Shown: positions 54,357 to 62,647, counted from the stretch's first letter. The stretch: DNA of 64,000 bases from Microbacterium sp. K24 (GCF_004794465.1 NZ_SSDJ01000111.1:27290-91289); one strand, 5' to 3'. Program-made: numbers and translations. Notes: a model not told the origin generated them from the letters alone.

Positions 54357-55348
54357 CTGGTCTTCGTTGGGGAATCCTCGCGACCGGCGGCATCGCCGCC
54401 TCGTTCGCATCCGATCTGCGCACCGCAGGGCTCGATCTCGTGGCGGTCGGCTCGCGCTCGCAGGAGTCCGCCGACGCCTTCGCCGCACGTTTCGACATCG
54501 CCCGCGCGCATGCCTCGTACGAGGCTCTCGCCTCGGACCCGGATGTCGACATCGTCTACGTCTCGACTCCGCATCCGATGCACCACGACAACGCGCGCCT
54601 GCTGCTCGAGCACGGCAAGCACGTCATCGCCGAGAAGGCGTTCACGCTGAACCGCGCCGAGGCCGAGGACCTGCAGCGGCTCGCCGCCGAGAAGGGCCTG
54701 CTCGTCACCGAGGCGATGTGGACGCGCTACCTGCCGCACATGATCCGCATCCGCGAGATCATCGCCGAGGGCACGCTCGGCGAGATCCGCGCCGTGACGG
54801 CCGACCACACCCAGCTGCTGCCCTCCGACCCCGCACACCGGCTCAATGCGCTCGAGCTGGGCGGCGGCGCCCTGCTCGACCTGGGCATCTACCCGATCTC
54901 GTTCGTCCACGACATCCTCGGGGCTCCCACGAGCATCCGCGCCGTCGGACGTCTGATCGAGACCGGGGCGGATGCCGAGGTCGCCACGGTCATGACGCAC
55001 GAGGGCGGCGCGATCTCGACCACCCTGTCGTCGTCCCGCGCCGCCGGCCCGAACGCCGCCAGCATCATCGGCACCGCCGCGCGCATCGACATCGACCGCG
55101 TCTGGTACTCCCCCACGTCGTTCCGTGTCGTGCTGCCGGACGGCACCGTCCACGAGGAGTACGCGTCCGACATCGAGGGCCGGGGCATGCAGTTCGAGGC
55201 TCTCGCGGCCGAACGCCTCGTCGCCGAGGGCAACCTCGAGGGCGACCTGCTCCCGATCGCCGAGAGCGTCGCGATCATGGGAGTGCTCGACGAGATCCGA
55301 TCCCAGATCGGCGTGCGCTACCCGCACGAGGAGTCCGACCGTGGCTGA
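54353..55348 (+). CDS. Gfo/Idh/MocA-family oxidoreductase
   Basis: The 331-residue protein has the NAD(P)-binding start LRWGILATGGIAASFASDL, the EKAFTLNRAEAEDLQ segment (in place of the classic EKP) and a GFO_IDH_MocA C-terminal domain with LGGGALLDLGIYPISFVHDI. Family members oxidise sugars, inositols or related trans-dihydrodiols. It overlaps the monooxygenase by ATGA, but TACGCT six bases upstream may act as an internal promoter. Nothing ties it directly to sulfur chemistry. Confidence 0.9.
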   Translation: MTGLRWGILATGGIAASFASDLRTAGLDLVAVGSRSQESADAFAARFDIARAHASYEALASDPDVDIVYVSTPHPMHHDNARLLLEHGKHVIAEKAFTLNRAEAEDLQRLAAEKGLLVTEAMWTRYLPHMIRIREIIAEGTLGEIRAVTADHTQLLPSDPAHRLNALELGGGALLDLGIYPISFVHDILGAPTSIRAVGRLIETGADAEVATVMTHEGGAISTTLSSSRAAGPNAASIIGTAARIDIDRVWYSPTSFRVVLPDGTVHEEYASDIEGRGMQFEALAAERLVAEGNLEGDLLPIAESVAIMGVLDEIRSQIGVRYPHEESDRG

Positions 55349-56297
55349 GCCGACGAACGCCCGTGTCGCGGTCTACCTCGACTTCGACAACATCGTCATC
55401 TCCTGGTACGACCGCGTCCACGGCCGCAACGCCTACGGCAAGGACCGCCAGCGGATCACCGAGAACCCGAACGATCCCGAGGTCGCCGAACGGCTGAGCC
55501 GCGCGATGATCGAGGTCGGCGCGATCATCGACTACGCCGCCTCCTTCGGCACGCTCGTGCTCACGCGGGCGTATGCCGACTGGTCTTCGCCGGTCAACGC
55601 CGAGTACCGCTCCCAGCTCGTGGCGCGCGCGGTCGACCTCGTGCAGCTGTTCCCGGCCGCGGCGTACGCCAAGAACGGCGCCGACATCCGCCTCGCCGTG
55701 GATGCCGTCGAGGACATGTTCCGCCTCCCCGACCTCACGCACGTCGTGATCGTGGCCGGCGACAGCGACTACGTGCCGCTCGCGCAGCGCTGCAAGCGTC
55801 TCGGGCGCTACGTGATCGGCGTCGGCGTCGCCGGCTCGACCGCCAAGTCCCTGGCCGCGGCGTGCGACGAGTTCGAGGCGTACGACTCGCTGCCCGGCGT
55901 CGTGCGTCCGACGAAGCCCGCACCGGCGGTCGCCGCGCCGGTCGCGGAAGCCGTCGAGCCCGTCGCCGAAGCCCCGGCAGACGCGCCCAAGGCGAAGGCG
56001 CCGCGCAGGGCCAAGTCCAAGGCGGCGGCGGCCAAGGTCGAGGAGCCCAAGGTCGACGAGCAGGGCGAGGCGACGCAGCTGCTCGAGCGCGCGCTGCGCC
56101 TCGGGCACGACAAGACCGACGCCGACGAGTGGCTGCACAGCTCGGCGGTCAAGACGCACATGCGCCGGATGGATCCGTCGTTCAGCGAGAAGGCTCTCGG
56201 CTACCGGTCGTTCTCGGACTTCCTCAAGTCCCGCGACGACATCGCGGAACTCGAGGAGACCGGACACGAGCGCCTGGTGAAGCTCCGCGAGCAGTAG
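55341..56297 (+). CDS. NYN-domain ribonuclease-like protein with C-terminal LOTUS/OST-HTH domain
   Basis: The 318-residue protein starts at GTG 55341 (GAGGAG upstream), overlapping the oxidoreductase by 8 bp. The N-terminal PIN-like NYN domain keeps the acidic residues VYLDFDNIVISWYD and VIVAGDSDYVPLAQRC, then an Ala/Pro/Lys-rich linker (about 190-235), then a helical domain (ATQLLERALRLGHDKTDADE to FSDFLKSRDDI) fitting an OST-HTH/LOTUS RNA-binding fold. Such proteins (LabA/DUF88, and eukaryotic MARF1) are thought to bind and cut RNA. No target is evident. Standing at the end of the sulfur-type operon may reflect simple proximity. Confidence 0.86.
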   Translation: MAEPTNARVAVYLDFDNIVISWYDRVHGRNAYGKDRQRITENPNDPEVAERLSRAMIEVGAIIDYAASFGTLVLTRAYADWSSPVNAEYRSQLVARAVDLVQLFPAAAYAKNGADIRLAVDAVEDMFRLPDLTHVVIVAGDSDYVPLAQRCKRLGRYVIGVGVAGSTAKSLAAACDEFEAYDSLPGVVRPTKPAPAVAAPVAEAVEPVAEAPADAPKAKAPRRAKSKAAAAKVEEPKVDEQGEATQLLERALRLGHDKTDADEWLHSSAVKTHMRRMDPSFSEKALGYRSFSDFLKSRDDIAELEETGHERLVKLREQ

Positions 56298-56306
56298 GAG
56301 CCCTCC

Positions 56307-56331
56307 GCCGCCGTGCTCAGAGCGTGGCGGC
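56307..56331. terminator. Hairpin between convergent NYN and oxidoreductase genes
   Basis: GCCGCCGTGCT-CAG-AGCGTGGCGGC pairs over 11 positions with two G-T wobbles and a three-base loop. It spans the end of the minus-strand gene and lies 10 bp after the NYN stop. It could stop transcription in both directions. Confidence 0.6.
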
Positions 56332-57447
56332 GAAGGGGTCGAAAGCGGCGTCGAGCGCGCCGATCTGATCGAGCGTGCTCTCGACGGCGACGAACGTGCG
56401 GGACTCCGCGGCCTCCTCGATCGACAGGAGCGTGTCGAGCACGTGGTAGCCGAACTCGCCCGTCGCGACGTGTGCGCGACCGGCCGCGATCGAGCGCGCC
56501 ATGTCGAGGAGCCCGACTCCGCGGCCCGCGAGCACCCCTTCCTGGACGACGTCGACGATCTCCTGATCGACGAGCTCCTGCCCGAGCCGGAGCGGCCGGG
56601 TGATCGAGATCGCGCCGCCGAAGGTGTTCGGGTCGGGGATCACGATCGTGCCCTCGGTGCCGGTGATCTCGACGATCCCCGTGCGCAGCAGCGGCGAATC
56701 GGTGCTGTAGATGCTCTGCGCCTGTCCGCCCTGCTCGAAGTCGATCAGCACGCTCAGCGTCGACGGGATCTCGACCGGGAACTCCTGCCCGGCGAGCTCG
56801 CCGACCTGCACGCGACGGGTGGACGTGCCCTGCAGACCGAGCGCGGCGACGGCCGCGACCGGACCGAACACGTGCACGAGCGTGGAGACGTAGTACGGCC
56901 CCATGTCGAGCAGAGGTCCTCCGCCCTTGGCGTAGAGGAACGCCGGGTTCGGGTGGAAGATCTCCGGGCCCTGCCACTGGAAGGTGGTCTGCGCGAACAG
57001 CGGACGGCCGATGTCGCCGCGCGCGATCGCGCGCTTCGCGGTCTGCACCCCCGGGCCGAGCACGGTGTCCGGCGCGACGCCGACGCGGAGGCCCGCGGCA
57101 TCCGCCTTCTCCAGCAGACCGCGGGACTCCTCGCGGCTCACGCCGATCGGCTTCTCGGTCCAGACGTGCTTGCCCGCGGCGATGATCGCCTCGGAGACCT
57201 CGACGTGCACCGCCGGGATCGTCAGGTTCACGACGATGTCGATCTCGGGGTCGTTCAGGACGGCGTCGACGCCGCCCGAGCGAGGCACCCCGTACTTCTC
57301 CGCCTGCGCCTTCGCGCGCTCCGCGATCACATCGGCGATCGCGAGCACCCGGACGTCCGGGAAGGTGGTGAGGTTCGACAGGTACTGGTCGCTGATGTTC
57401 CCCGCGCCGATGATCCCGACCCCGACGGGGCCGTTGCCCACCGCCAT
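56317..57447 (-). CDS. Gfo/Idh/MocA-family oxidoreductase (sugar/inositol type)
   Basis: The 376-residue protein begins VGVGIIGAGNISDQYLSNL, a Rossmann fold, with VWTEKPIGVSREESRGLLEK (the catalytic-site EKP) and GGPLLDMGPYYVSTLVHVFG in the C-terminal domain. It would oxidise or reduce a sugar or cyclitol with NAD(P). Its start overlaps the stop of the sugar-phosphate isomerase-like gene by a single base (TGATG-type coupling), so the pair probably acts in one catabolic step series. Confidence 0.92.
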   Translation of the reverse strand: MAVGNGPVGVGIIGAGNISDQYLSNLTTFPDVRVLAIADVIAERAKAQAEKYGVPRSGGVDAVLNDPEIDIVVNLTIPAVHVEVSEAIIAAGKHVWTEKPIGVSREESRGLLEKADAAGLRVGVAPDTVLGPGVQTAKRAIARGDIGRPLFAQTTFQWQGPEIFHPNPAFLYAKGGGPLLDMGPYYVSTLVHVFGPVAAVAALGLQGTSTRRVQVGELAGQEFPVEIPSTLSVLIDFEQGGQAQSIYSTDSPLLRTGIVEITGTEGTIVIPDPNTFGGAISITRPLRLGQELVDQEIVDVVQEGVLAGRGVGLLDMARSIAAGRAHVATGEFGYHVLDTLLSIEEAAESRTFVAVESTLDQIGALDAAFDPFAATL

Positions 57448-58253
57448 CAGCCGGCCACCTTCTCGTCGAGGTAGACCCGGCTGCGCTCGATGGCGTCGAA
57501 CAGGTCTCCGTCGTAGTGGTCGAACTCGACGATCGCGAGCTCGAGGGCGGATGCCGCGGCGATGGCCTCGACCAGGGGAACAGTCCCCTCGCCCGCGGCC
57601 ACCTGATCGGCCGGCGGATAGGTGTTCGCGAGGGCGGGATCGAGCGTGCCGTCCTTGGCGTGCACGGCGATCACACGGCTGCCCAGACGCTCGAGCAGCG
57701 CGACGGGGTCGACGCCGCCGCGGGCGACCCAGTACAGGTCGACCTCGAGCACGACGCGGTCGTCGAGCAGGCCCGCGAGCACCTCGAGGCCCGTGACGCC
57801 GTCGAACACGGCCTCCAGCTCGTGCGCGTGGTTGTGGTAGCCGACGCGCACGCCGACCGTGGCGCCGACGGCTGCGGCCTCGTTGAGCAGACGGGCGGTC
57901 TCCTCGATCTGCGCGACCGACTCCCAGCGTGCCGGCTCCGTGTAGGGGTCGATGACCGTGGTCATGCCGAGCACCTTCGCCGCCGCGAACACCTCAGCGG
58001 GCGAGGGCACGGGCACCGTCGTGCCGCTGCCGTCGGGGTTCACGAAGGACTGCGAGGCGAGGAACGCGTGACCGGAGGGGGCGGTGAGCCCGGCCGCCGT
58101 GAGCGCGTCCGCGAGCGGTGCGGCGCGACGGACGAAGTCGTACGGCTCGACCGCCGTGAACCCGCGCGCGGCGACCGCGGCGAGCGATCCCTCGAGGTCG
58201 GCGTCCAGCTGCTCCTTGATGGTGAACAGCTGGAGGGAGGTCTGAATCGTCAT
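57447..58253 (-). CDS. Sugar phosphate isomerase/epimerase-like TIM-barrel protein
   Basis: The 268-residue protein belongs to the AP-endonuclease-2-like xylose-isomerase barrel family (IolE/IolI group). TIQTSLQLFTIKEQLDADLEG opens it; VGYHNHAHELEAVFDG holds a metal His, VVLEVDLYWVARGG a second ligand region and IAVHAKDG a third, and AIVEFDHYDGD the last acidic ligand. It should isomerise or dehydrate a keto-sugar or inosose made by the partner dehydrogenase. AAGGAGC lies before the ATG. Confidence 0.9.
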   Translation of the reverse strand: MTIQTSLQLFTIKEQLDADLEGSLAAVAARGFTAVEPYDFVRRAAPLADALTAAGLTAPSGHAFLASQSFVNPDGSGTTVPVPSPAEVFAAAKVLGMTTVIDPYTEPARWESVAQIEETARLLNEAAAVGATVGVRVGYHNHAHELEAVFDGVTGLEVLAGLLDDRVVLEVDLYWVARGGVDPVALLERLGSRVIAVHAKDGTLDPALANTYPPADQVAAGEGTVPLVEAIAAASALELAIVEFDHYDGDLFDAIERSRVYLDEKVAG

Positions 58254-58360
58254 CGGTCTTGCTCCTTCGGTCGTCGGTGACGTGCGGGTGCGCGACCCGA
58301 TGTCAGCACGCTATCACCAAATACCTCCACGCGGAAGTTTTCATTCGCTAGACTCCGGAC
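58254..58360. promoter_or_regulatory. Divergent region between isomerase and TetR genes
   Basis: ACCTCC-ACGC-GGAAGT (58323-58338) is an inverted repeat with five of six pairs, flanked by A/T-rich arms, a candidate TetR operator. A second imperfect repeat, TGAC...CGGGT-GCGCG-ACCCG...GTCA, spans 58278-58305. TAGACT (58349-58354) lies six bases before the TetR ATG. Confidence 0.45.
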
Positions 58361-58966
58361 ATGCCCGACGATGACGAGCGCCCACGCCAGCGCGGCGCCT
58401 ATGCCAAGGGGATAGCGCGCCGGCAGGAGATCCTCGACCGTGCGATCGAGGTCTTCGCCGAGCGGGGCGCCGACCGCACGAGCCTCCGCGCGATCGCCCG
58501 CGAGGTCGGGGTGACGCACGCCGCCCTGACCCACTACTTCGGCTCGCTCGAGGAACTCCTCGTCGCCGTCTACCAGGAGAGCAACTCGCCGGCGCACCGG
58601 CACGAGGTCGTCCCCGAGGACGCCACGCCCGTCGAGCGGATGATCGAATCGGCGCGCACCAACCGCGAGGTGCCGGGGCTCGTGCAGCTCTATTCGACCC
58701 TGGTCGCCTCGGCGCTGGAGAACGGCCATCCGGTGGCGCGCGACTTCGCCACCGCCAGGTTCGCCGAGCTCCGCACCCGCCTCGCCGACGAGATCCGTCA
58801 GCAGCAGGAACGGGGGCGCCTGCGTCGCGATGCCGATCCGGATGCCGTCGCCGCACTCGTCGTGGCCGCCTCCGACGGCCTGCAGACGCAGTGGCTCCTC
58901 GACGAGACGGCCCCGCAGCACGAAGCGCTGACGCTCCTGGATCGGCTGCTCCGGCCTGCGGGCTAG
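58361..58966 (+). CDS. TetR-family transcriptional regulator
   Basis: The 201-residue protein has the TetR DNA-binding domain GIARRQEILDRAIEVFAERG followed by the recognition part REVGVTHAALTHYFGSLEEL, then a C-terminal helical ligand domain of the TetR_C_6 type. It is divergent from the isomerase/oxidoreductase pair and probably represses it in answer to a sugar-derived ligand. The ATG follows TAGACT by six bases, consistent with a leaderless mRNA. Confidence 0.92.
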   Translation: MPDDDERPRQRGAYAKGIARRQEILDRAIEVFAERGADRTSLRAIAREVGVTHAALTHYFGSLEELLVAVYQESNSPAHRHEVVPEDATPVERMIESARTNREVPGLVQLYSTLVASALENGHPVARDFATARFAELRTRLADEIRQQQERGRLRRDADPDAVAALVVAASDGLQTQWLLDETAPQHEALTLLDRLLRPAG

Positions 58967-58969
58967 GCT
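58964..58969 (+). promoter_or_regulatory. -10 element of the DUF4166 gene within the TetR stop codon
   Basis: TAGGCT begins with the TetR stop codon TAG (58964-58966) and lies six bases before the GTG at 58976. Confidence 0.45.
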
Positions 58970-58975
58970 CGGAGC

Positions 58976-59611
58976 GTGACACCCGAGCCGCGATCCCCGT
59001 ACGCGAGAGCACTCGGCGAGCGGCTCGATGATCTGCACCCGCGGCTGCGCACGTACTTCCAGGCGATCCCCGACGGCTCGGTCGGCGTCGGCGACGGAGT
59101 CTTCGACCGCGTCGGCACCCCGCGGCGCTGGCTGTGGCCGATCCTGCGGATGCTCGAGCGCCGCGGCGTCGTCGCGGCGTGCTGGGAGCGGGACGTGCCG
59201 TTCCGCGTCGAGAATCGCACCATCGCGTCCCGCGCGATCGGCGAGCGCACCTTCCACCTGAGGCGCGGCACGTGGGTCATGCGCGACGCGGTGACCCTCA
59301 CCCGACACGGCCGGGTGGTCGACGAGCTCGGCGAGCCGGGCGTGGTCGCGGCCTGTTTCGACCTCGCGACGCGCGACGGGGCGCTGGAGCTCACGAGTCG
59401 CGCTGTCGGGTTCCGCCTCGGGCGCGTGCGTGTGCGGGTTCCGCGGCTCCTCTCCCCCGTCGTCCGCCTCACCGAGACCTTCGACGACGCCGTCGACCGC
59501 CAGCGGGTGAGCGTGACCATCGACGCGCCGATCATCGGTCGCGTCTACGAGTACCGCGGCAGCTTCCGCTACCGCATCGAGAGCAGCGCACGCGAGGAGT
59601 CCACGACATGA
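58976..59611 (+). CDS. DUF4166 domain protein
   Basis: The 211-residue protein matches DUF4166: ALGERLDDLHPRLRTYFQAI near the start, then FDRVGTPRRWLWPILRMLER and PFRVENRTIASRAIGERTFH, with a final strand-rich part (IDAPIIGRVYEYRGSFRYRI). No enzymatic residues are known. DUF4166 often occurs next to, or fused with, TIGR01777-type epimerases, and here its stop overlaps such a gene by ATGA, so the two likely act together, perhaps on an envelope-associated or lipid-like compound. Start GTG at 58976. Confidence 0.85.
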   Translation: MTPEPRSPYARALGERLDDLHPRLRTYFQAIPDGSVGVGDGVFDRVGTPRRWLWPILRMLERRGVVAACWERDVPFRVENRTIASRAIGERTFHLRRGTWVMRDAVTLTRHGRVVDELGEPGVVAACFDLATRDGALELTSRAVGFRLGRVRVRVPRLLSPVVRLTETFDDAVDRQRVSVTIDAPIIGRVYEYRGSFRYRIESSAREESTT

Positions 59612-60576
59612 GCGCAAGCAAGGTCGTCATCGGCGGTTCCACCGGATTCATGGGCAGCTTCCTGATCCCGCGTCTGAAGGCCGACGGCCGCGAGGTCGTC
59701 ACCGTCTCGCGCTCGGGCGCCGACGTGCATTGGGGAGATCAGGCTGCGATCGACCGTGCGGTCGACGGCGCCACTCTGGTGATCGGTCTCGCCGGCAAGA
59801 GCGTCAACTGCCGGTACACGCCCGAGAACCGTGCCGAGATCTTCCGCTCGCGCCTCGACACCACGGCCTCGTTGAGCACCGCGATCGCGAGAGCGGACGA
59901 CCCTCCCGCCCTGTGGGTCAACTCGTCGACGGCGACGATCTACCGGCACGCGGAGGATCGGCCGATGACCGAGTCGACCGGCGAGATCGGCTCGGGCTTC
60001 TCCGTCGAGGTCGCGAAGGCATGGGAGCAGGCGCTGTTCGCCGACGATCTGCCCGGCACCCGCCGTGTGGCGCTGCGCAGCGCGATCGTGCTCGGTCACG
60101 GCGGCGTGCTCGATCCGCTGAAGAATCTCGCCCGCCTCGGGCTCGGCGGCGCCCAGCACGACGGACGCTGGCCGGTGGGCAGGGCGCGTCGTGCCGCCGG
60201 CACCGGGCACTTCCCCGGCGCCCGCCGAGGCCGCCAGCGCTTCAGCTGGGTGCATGTCGAGGACGTCGCGCGCATCATCGACTTCCTCGAGCAGACGCCG
60301 GAGCTCGAGGGACCGGTCAACGCGGCGGCCCCGAACCCGGTCGACAACGCCGCATTCATGGCGACCGTGCGCCGCGTGCTCGGCGCACGTGTCGGTCTGC
60401 CGATGCCGCGGTGGATGCTGGAGATCGGTGCGATCGGCATGCGCACGGAGACGGAGCTGATCCTCAAGAGCCGGTGGGTGCTCCCCGAGAAGCTCACCGC
60501 AGCGGGCTTCGAATTCCGCTACCCGACGCTGGAGGCGGCAGTCCGCGAGGCGTTCGATCTCGAGATCGCGGGTTAG
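59608..60576 (+). CDS. TIGR01777-type NAD-dependent epimerase (DUF1731)
   Basis: The 322-residue short-chain-dehydrogenase-like protein starts VVIGGSTGFMGSFLIPRL (nucleotide-binding GxxGFxG), has LVIGLAGKSVNCRYTPENRA and VNSSTATIYRHAEDRPMTE, in which the Tyr of the active site is retained, and the C-terminal DUF1731 region LPMPRWMLEIGAIGMRTETE ending with FRYPTLEAAVREAF. The family is widespread but without an agreed substrate. It overlaps the DUF4166 gene upstream by 4 bp and a convergent membrane-protein gene downstream by 4 bp. Confidence 0.9.
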   Translation: MSASKVVIGGSTGFMGSFLIPRLKADGREVVTVSRSGADVHWGDQAAIDRAVDGATLVIGLAGKSVNCRYTPENRAEIFRSRLDTTASLSTAIARADDPPALWVNSSTATIYRHAEDRPMTESTGEIGSGFSVEVAKAWEQALFADDLPGTRRVALRSAIVLGHGGVLDPLKNLARLGLGGAQHDGRWPVGRARRAAGTGHFPGARRGRQRFSWVHVEDVARIIDFLEQTPELEGPVNAAAPNPVDNAAFMATVRRVLGARVGLPMPRWMLEIGAIGMRTETELILKSRWVLPEKLTAAGFEFRYPTLEAAVREAFDLEIAG

Positions 60577-60956
60577 GCGGCCGGCCCGGCAGCTGCGTCG
60601 CCGCCGTCCTGTCGCCGCCGCTCGATCTCGTCGCGGAGCCGCCATTCCTCGATCTCCCGGTCGAGGTCGGCGATCTGCTGCTCGGTCGTCCGAACATCCA
60701 CCGGAGGCGCCGGACGCACGTCGACCGGTCCCCGGGGCCGCTCCGCACGCCGCATCCGCGGCATCGAGATGCCGGACTCACCGTACTCGCGGCCGATCGC
60801 GAACCAGAGCCCGCTGCCGATCAGCGGGAGCAGGATCACGATGATGATCCACACCATCTTCGGCAGGTGCTTCACCTGGGAGTCGTCACGCGTGATGATG
60901 TCGATCAGCGCGCCGATCATCAGGGCGATGACGAGGAGCGAGAACAGGAACGGCAT
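60573..60956 (-). CDS. Small PLDc_N-domain membrane protein
   Basis: The 127-residue protein has two transmembrane helices (FLFSLLVIALMIGALIDII and VWIIIVILLPLIGSGLWFAI) separated by RDDSQVKHLPK, the phospholipase D N-terminal (PLDc_N) membrane unit seen alone in many actinobacteria, then a charged C-terminal tail with a short coiled-coil (IADLDREIEEWRLRDEIERR). No phospholipase domain is attached. The function is unknown. The ATG at 60956 follows TACCCT (60968 to 60963) by six bases and is preferred to a start 81 bases upstream that would place a hydrophilic stretch first. Confidence 0.85.
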   Translation of the reverse strand: MPFLFSLLVIALMIGALIDIITRDDSQVKHLPKMVWIIIVILLPLIGSGLWFAIGREYGESGISMPRMRRAERPRGPVDVRPAPPVDVRTTEQQIADLDREIEEWRLRDEIERRRQDGGDAAAGPAA

Positions 60957-60994
60957 GAGTTCAGGGTAGACGACGGCGGAATCCGCCGCTCGGG

Positions 60995-61924
60995 TTATGG
61001 GAGCAGGTGACCGGCGGCACGGAACAGCTCGTACCACTCGGCGCGGGTGAGCTCGACGTCTGCCCCCGCGGCCGCATCCCGCACGCGCTGCGGTGTCGTC
61101 GTGCCGAGCACGACCTGCATGTGGGCGGGGTGCCGCGTGATCCAGGCGGTCGCGATCGCGATCGGCGTGACGCCGTACGATGCGGCCAGCCGGTCGATGA
61201 CGACGTTGAGCTCGGCGTACTCGGGATTGCCGAGGAACACACCGGTGAAGAATCCGCCCTGGAACGGCGACCAGGCCTGGATGGTGATGCCATTGATGCG
61301 GCAGTACTCGACGATGCCGCCGCCGTCGCGGACGACGCTCTGCTCCTCACCGGCCATGTTCATCGCCACGGGCTGCGCGAGGATCGGCGCGTGCGTGATC
61401 GACAGCTGCAGCTGATTCGCGATCAGCGGCTGACGCACGGCCGTGCGCAGCAGGTCGATCTGCCGAGGCGTGTGGTTCGACACCCCGAACGCGCGCACCT
61501 TGCCTGCGGCCTCGAGCTCGTCGAAGGCGCGCGCCACTTCTTCCGGCTCCACAAGGGCGTCGGGACGGTGCAGCAGGAGAACGTCGATGCGGTCGGTGCG
61601 CAGGGCGGAGAGCGAGCCGTCGACCTGGGCGACGATGTGCTCGTAGGAGAAGTCGAACATCCCCTCCTTCGGCACGATGCCGCACTTGGTCTGCAGCACG
61701 ATCTCGTCGCGCTCGGCGGCGCTCAGCTGCAGCGCGTCCGCGAAGCGGGATTCGCAGTGATGCATGCTGCCGCCGTAGATGTCGGCGTGATCGAAGAAGT
61801 CGATGCCGGAGTCGCGCGCGGCGGCGTAGAGATCGCGGATGTGGGCGTCGTCCTTGTCGTCGATGCGCATCATTCCCGCGACGACGGCGGGGGCGGTGGC
61901 GGATCCGAACGGCACTGTCTTCAT
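60995..61924 (-). CDS. Aldo/keto reductase, YdhF-like
   Basis: The 309-residue protein is an oxidoreductase of the aldo/keto family with DSGIDFFDHADIYGGSMHH (Asp and Tyr of the tetrad), LQTKCGIVP (Lys) and VLLLHRPDALVEPEEVA (His). The wording matches YdhF-type enzymes of unknown substrate. The ATG at 61924 follows TAGCGT (61937 to 61932) by seven bases and is preferred over one nine bases earlier. It is a single-gene unit. Confidence 0.91.
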   Translation of the reverse strand: MKTVPFGSATAPAVVAGMMRIDDKDDAHIRDLYAAARDSGIDFFDHADIYGGSMHHCESRFADALQLSAAERDEIVLQTKCGIVPKEGMFDFSYEHIVAQVDGSLSALRTDRIDVLLLHRPDALVEPEEVARAFDELEAAGKVRAFGVSNHTPRQIDLLRTAVRQPLIANQLQLSITHAPILAQPVAMNMAGEEQSVVRDGGGIVEYCRINGITIQAWSPFQGGFFTGVFLGNPEYAELNVVIDRLAASYGVTPIAIATAWITRHPAHMQVVLGTTTPQRVRDAAAGADVELTRAEWYELFRAAGHLLP

Positions 61925-61944
61925 GCCGACCACGCTACCGCGCC

Positions 61945-62175
61945 TCAGCGGCCGGTCGGCCTGGCGCTCGGCGTCAGCGCACTGACGGGAACGCCCAGGG
62001 CCGCGGCGATGTTGGCCAGATCGACCATCGTGAAGTCCTCGTGCTCCTCGAGCTTCGAGACGAGGTCATCGCAGTCGAGACCCGACCGGAAAGACACCCA
62101 TCGCACCGAGCGATCGGACCGCCGGATCTCGGTCACGATCGCGGACGCCACCAAATGACGCTCATTCGTCCCCAT
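61945..62175 (-). CDS. Small helix-turn-helix protein
   Basis: The 76-residue protein looks like a stand-alone Cro/C1-type helix-turn-helix: helices around VRWVSFRSGLDCDDLVSKLE and TMVDLANIAAALGVPVSALTP, the latter typical of the last XRE helices. TACTGT (62187 to 62182) lies six bases before the ATG at 62175. It is divergent from an XRE regulator and a metallopeptidase gene with an inverted repeat between them, so it may form part of the same switch. A longer form from 62226 would cover the repeat and is less likely. Confidence 0.65.
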   Translation of the reverse strand: MGTNERHLVASAIVTEIRRSDRSVRWVSFRSGLDCDDLVSKLEEHEDFTMVDLANIAAALGVPVSALTPSARPTGR

Positions 62176-62220
62176 CCGTCGACAGTAGCTCCTTGCATGC
62201 GGTCGATCAAGCGCCGAATG

Positions 62221-62244
62221 AGCCAATATGACGGCATACTGGCT
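62221..62244. promoter_or_regulatory. 24-bp inverted repeat, probable operator of the XRE switch
   Basis: AGCCAATATG-ACGG-CATACTGGCT has 10-base arms with one mismatched pair. CATACT within the right arm (62235-62240) may be the -10 of the XRE gene, so a bound repressor would block it. A third AGCCA lies at 62264-62268. Confidence 0.7.
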
Positions 62245-62269
62245 TCACACCGGTGCTATGGTGAGCCAG

Positions 62270-62647
62270 ATGGAGACACCTGCCGACCACTTCAACGCGG
62301 CTGTCGGCCGCCAGCTGCGCGCGGAGATCGCCGCATCCCGGAGCAGCATCGCTGCGATGGCGCGGACCATCGGCATCGCCCGCAGCGCCCTCGACAACTA
62401 CGTCACCGGCAAGCGGGCCATCCCCGTTCCCGTCGTCTATTCGGTCTGCGCGGCTCTGGATCTCGAGCCCCATGTGCTGCTCTCCCGCGCCGAGGAGCGA
62501 CTCCGCGACGACGACGGGACGCCTGTCGCCCGCGTCAGCATGCTCCGTCGAACCCCCGATGTCGCAGGGCAACGCGAAGATATCCCCGAGGTCGCGTTCG
62601 AATCGCGCCTCCGGCACGACGCCGACACGGACGACCTCTACGAATAG
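62270..62647 (+). CDS. XRE-family transcriptional regulator
   Basis: The 125-residue protein has an N-terminal Cro/C1 helix-turn-helix (VGRQLRAEIAASRSSIAAMA then IGIARSALDNYVTGKRAIPV) and a hydrophilic C-terminal tail. It may also start at 62258 (four residues more). It is followed after 7 bp by an ImmA/IrrE-type metallopeptidase gene. In this well-known pairing the peptidase cleaves the XRE repressor to induce a mobile element or stress response. The 24-bp repeat just upstream fits autorepression. Confidence 0.88.
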   Translation: METPADHFNAAVGRQLRAEIAASRSSIAAMARTIGIARSALDNYVTGKRAIPVPVVYSVCAALDLEPHVLLSRAEERLRDDDGTPVARVSMLRRTPDVAGQREDIPEVAFESRLRHDADTDDLYE

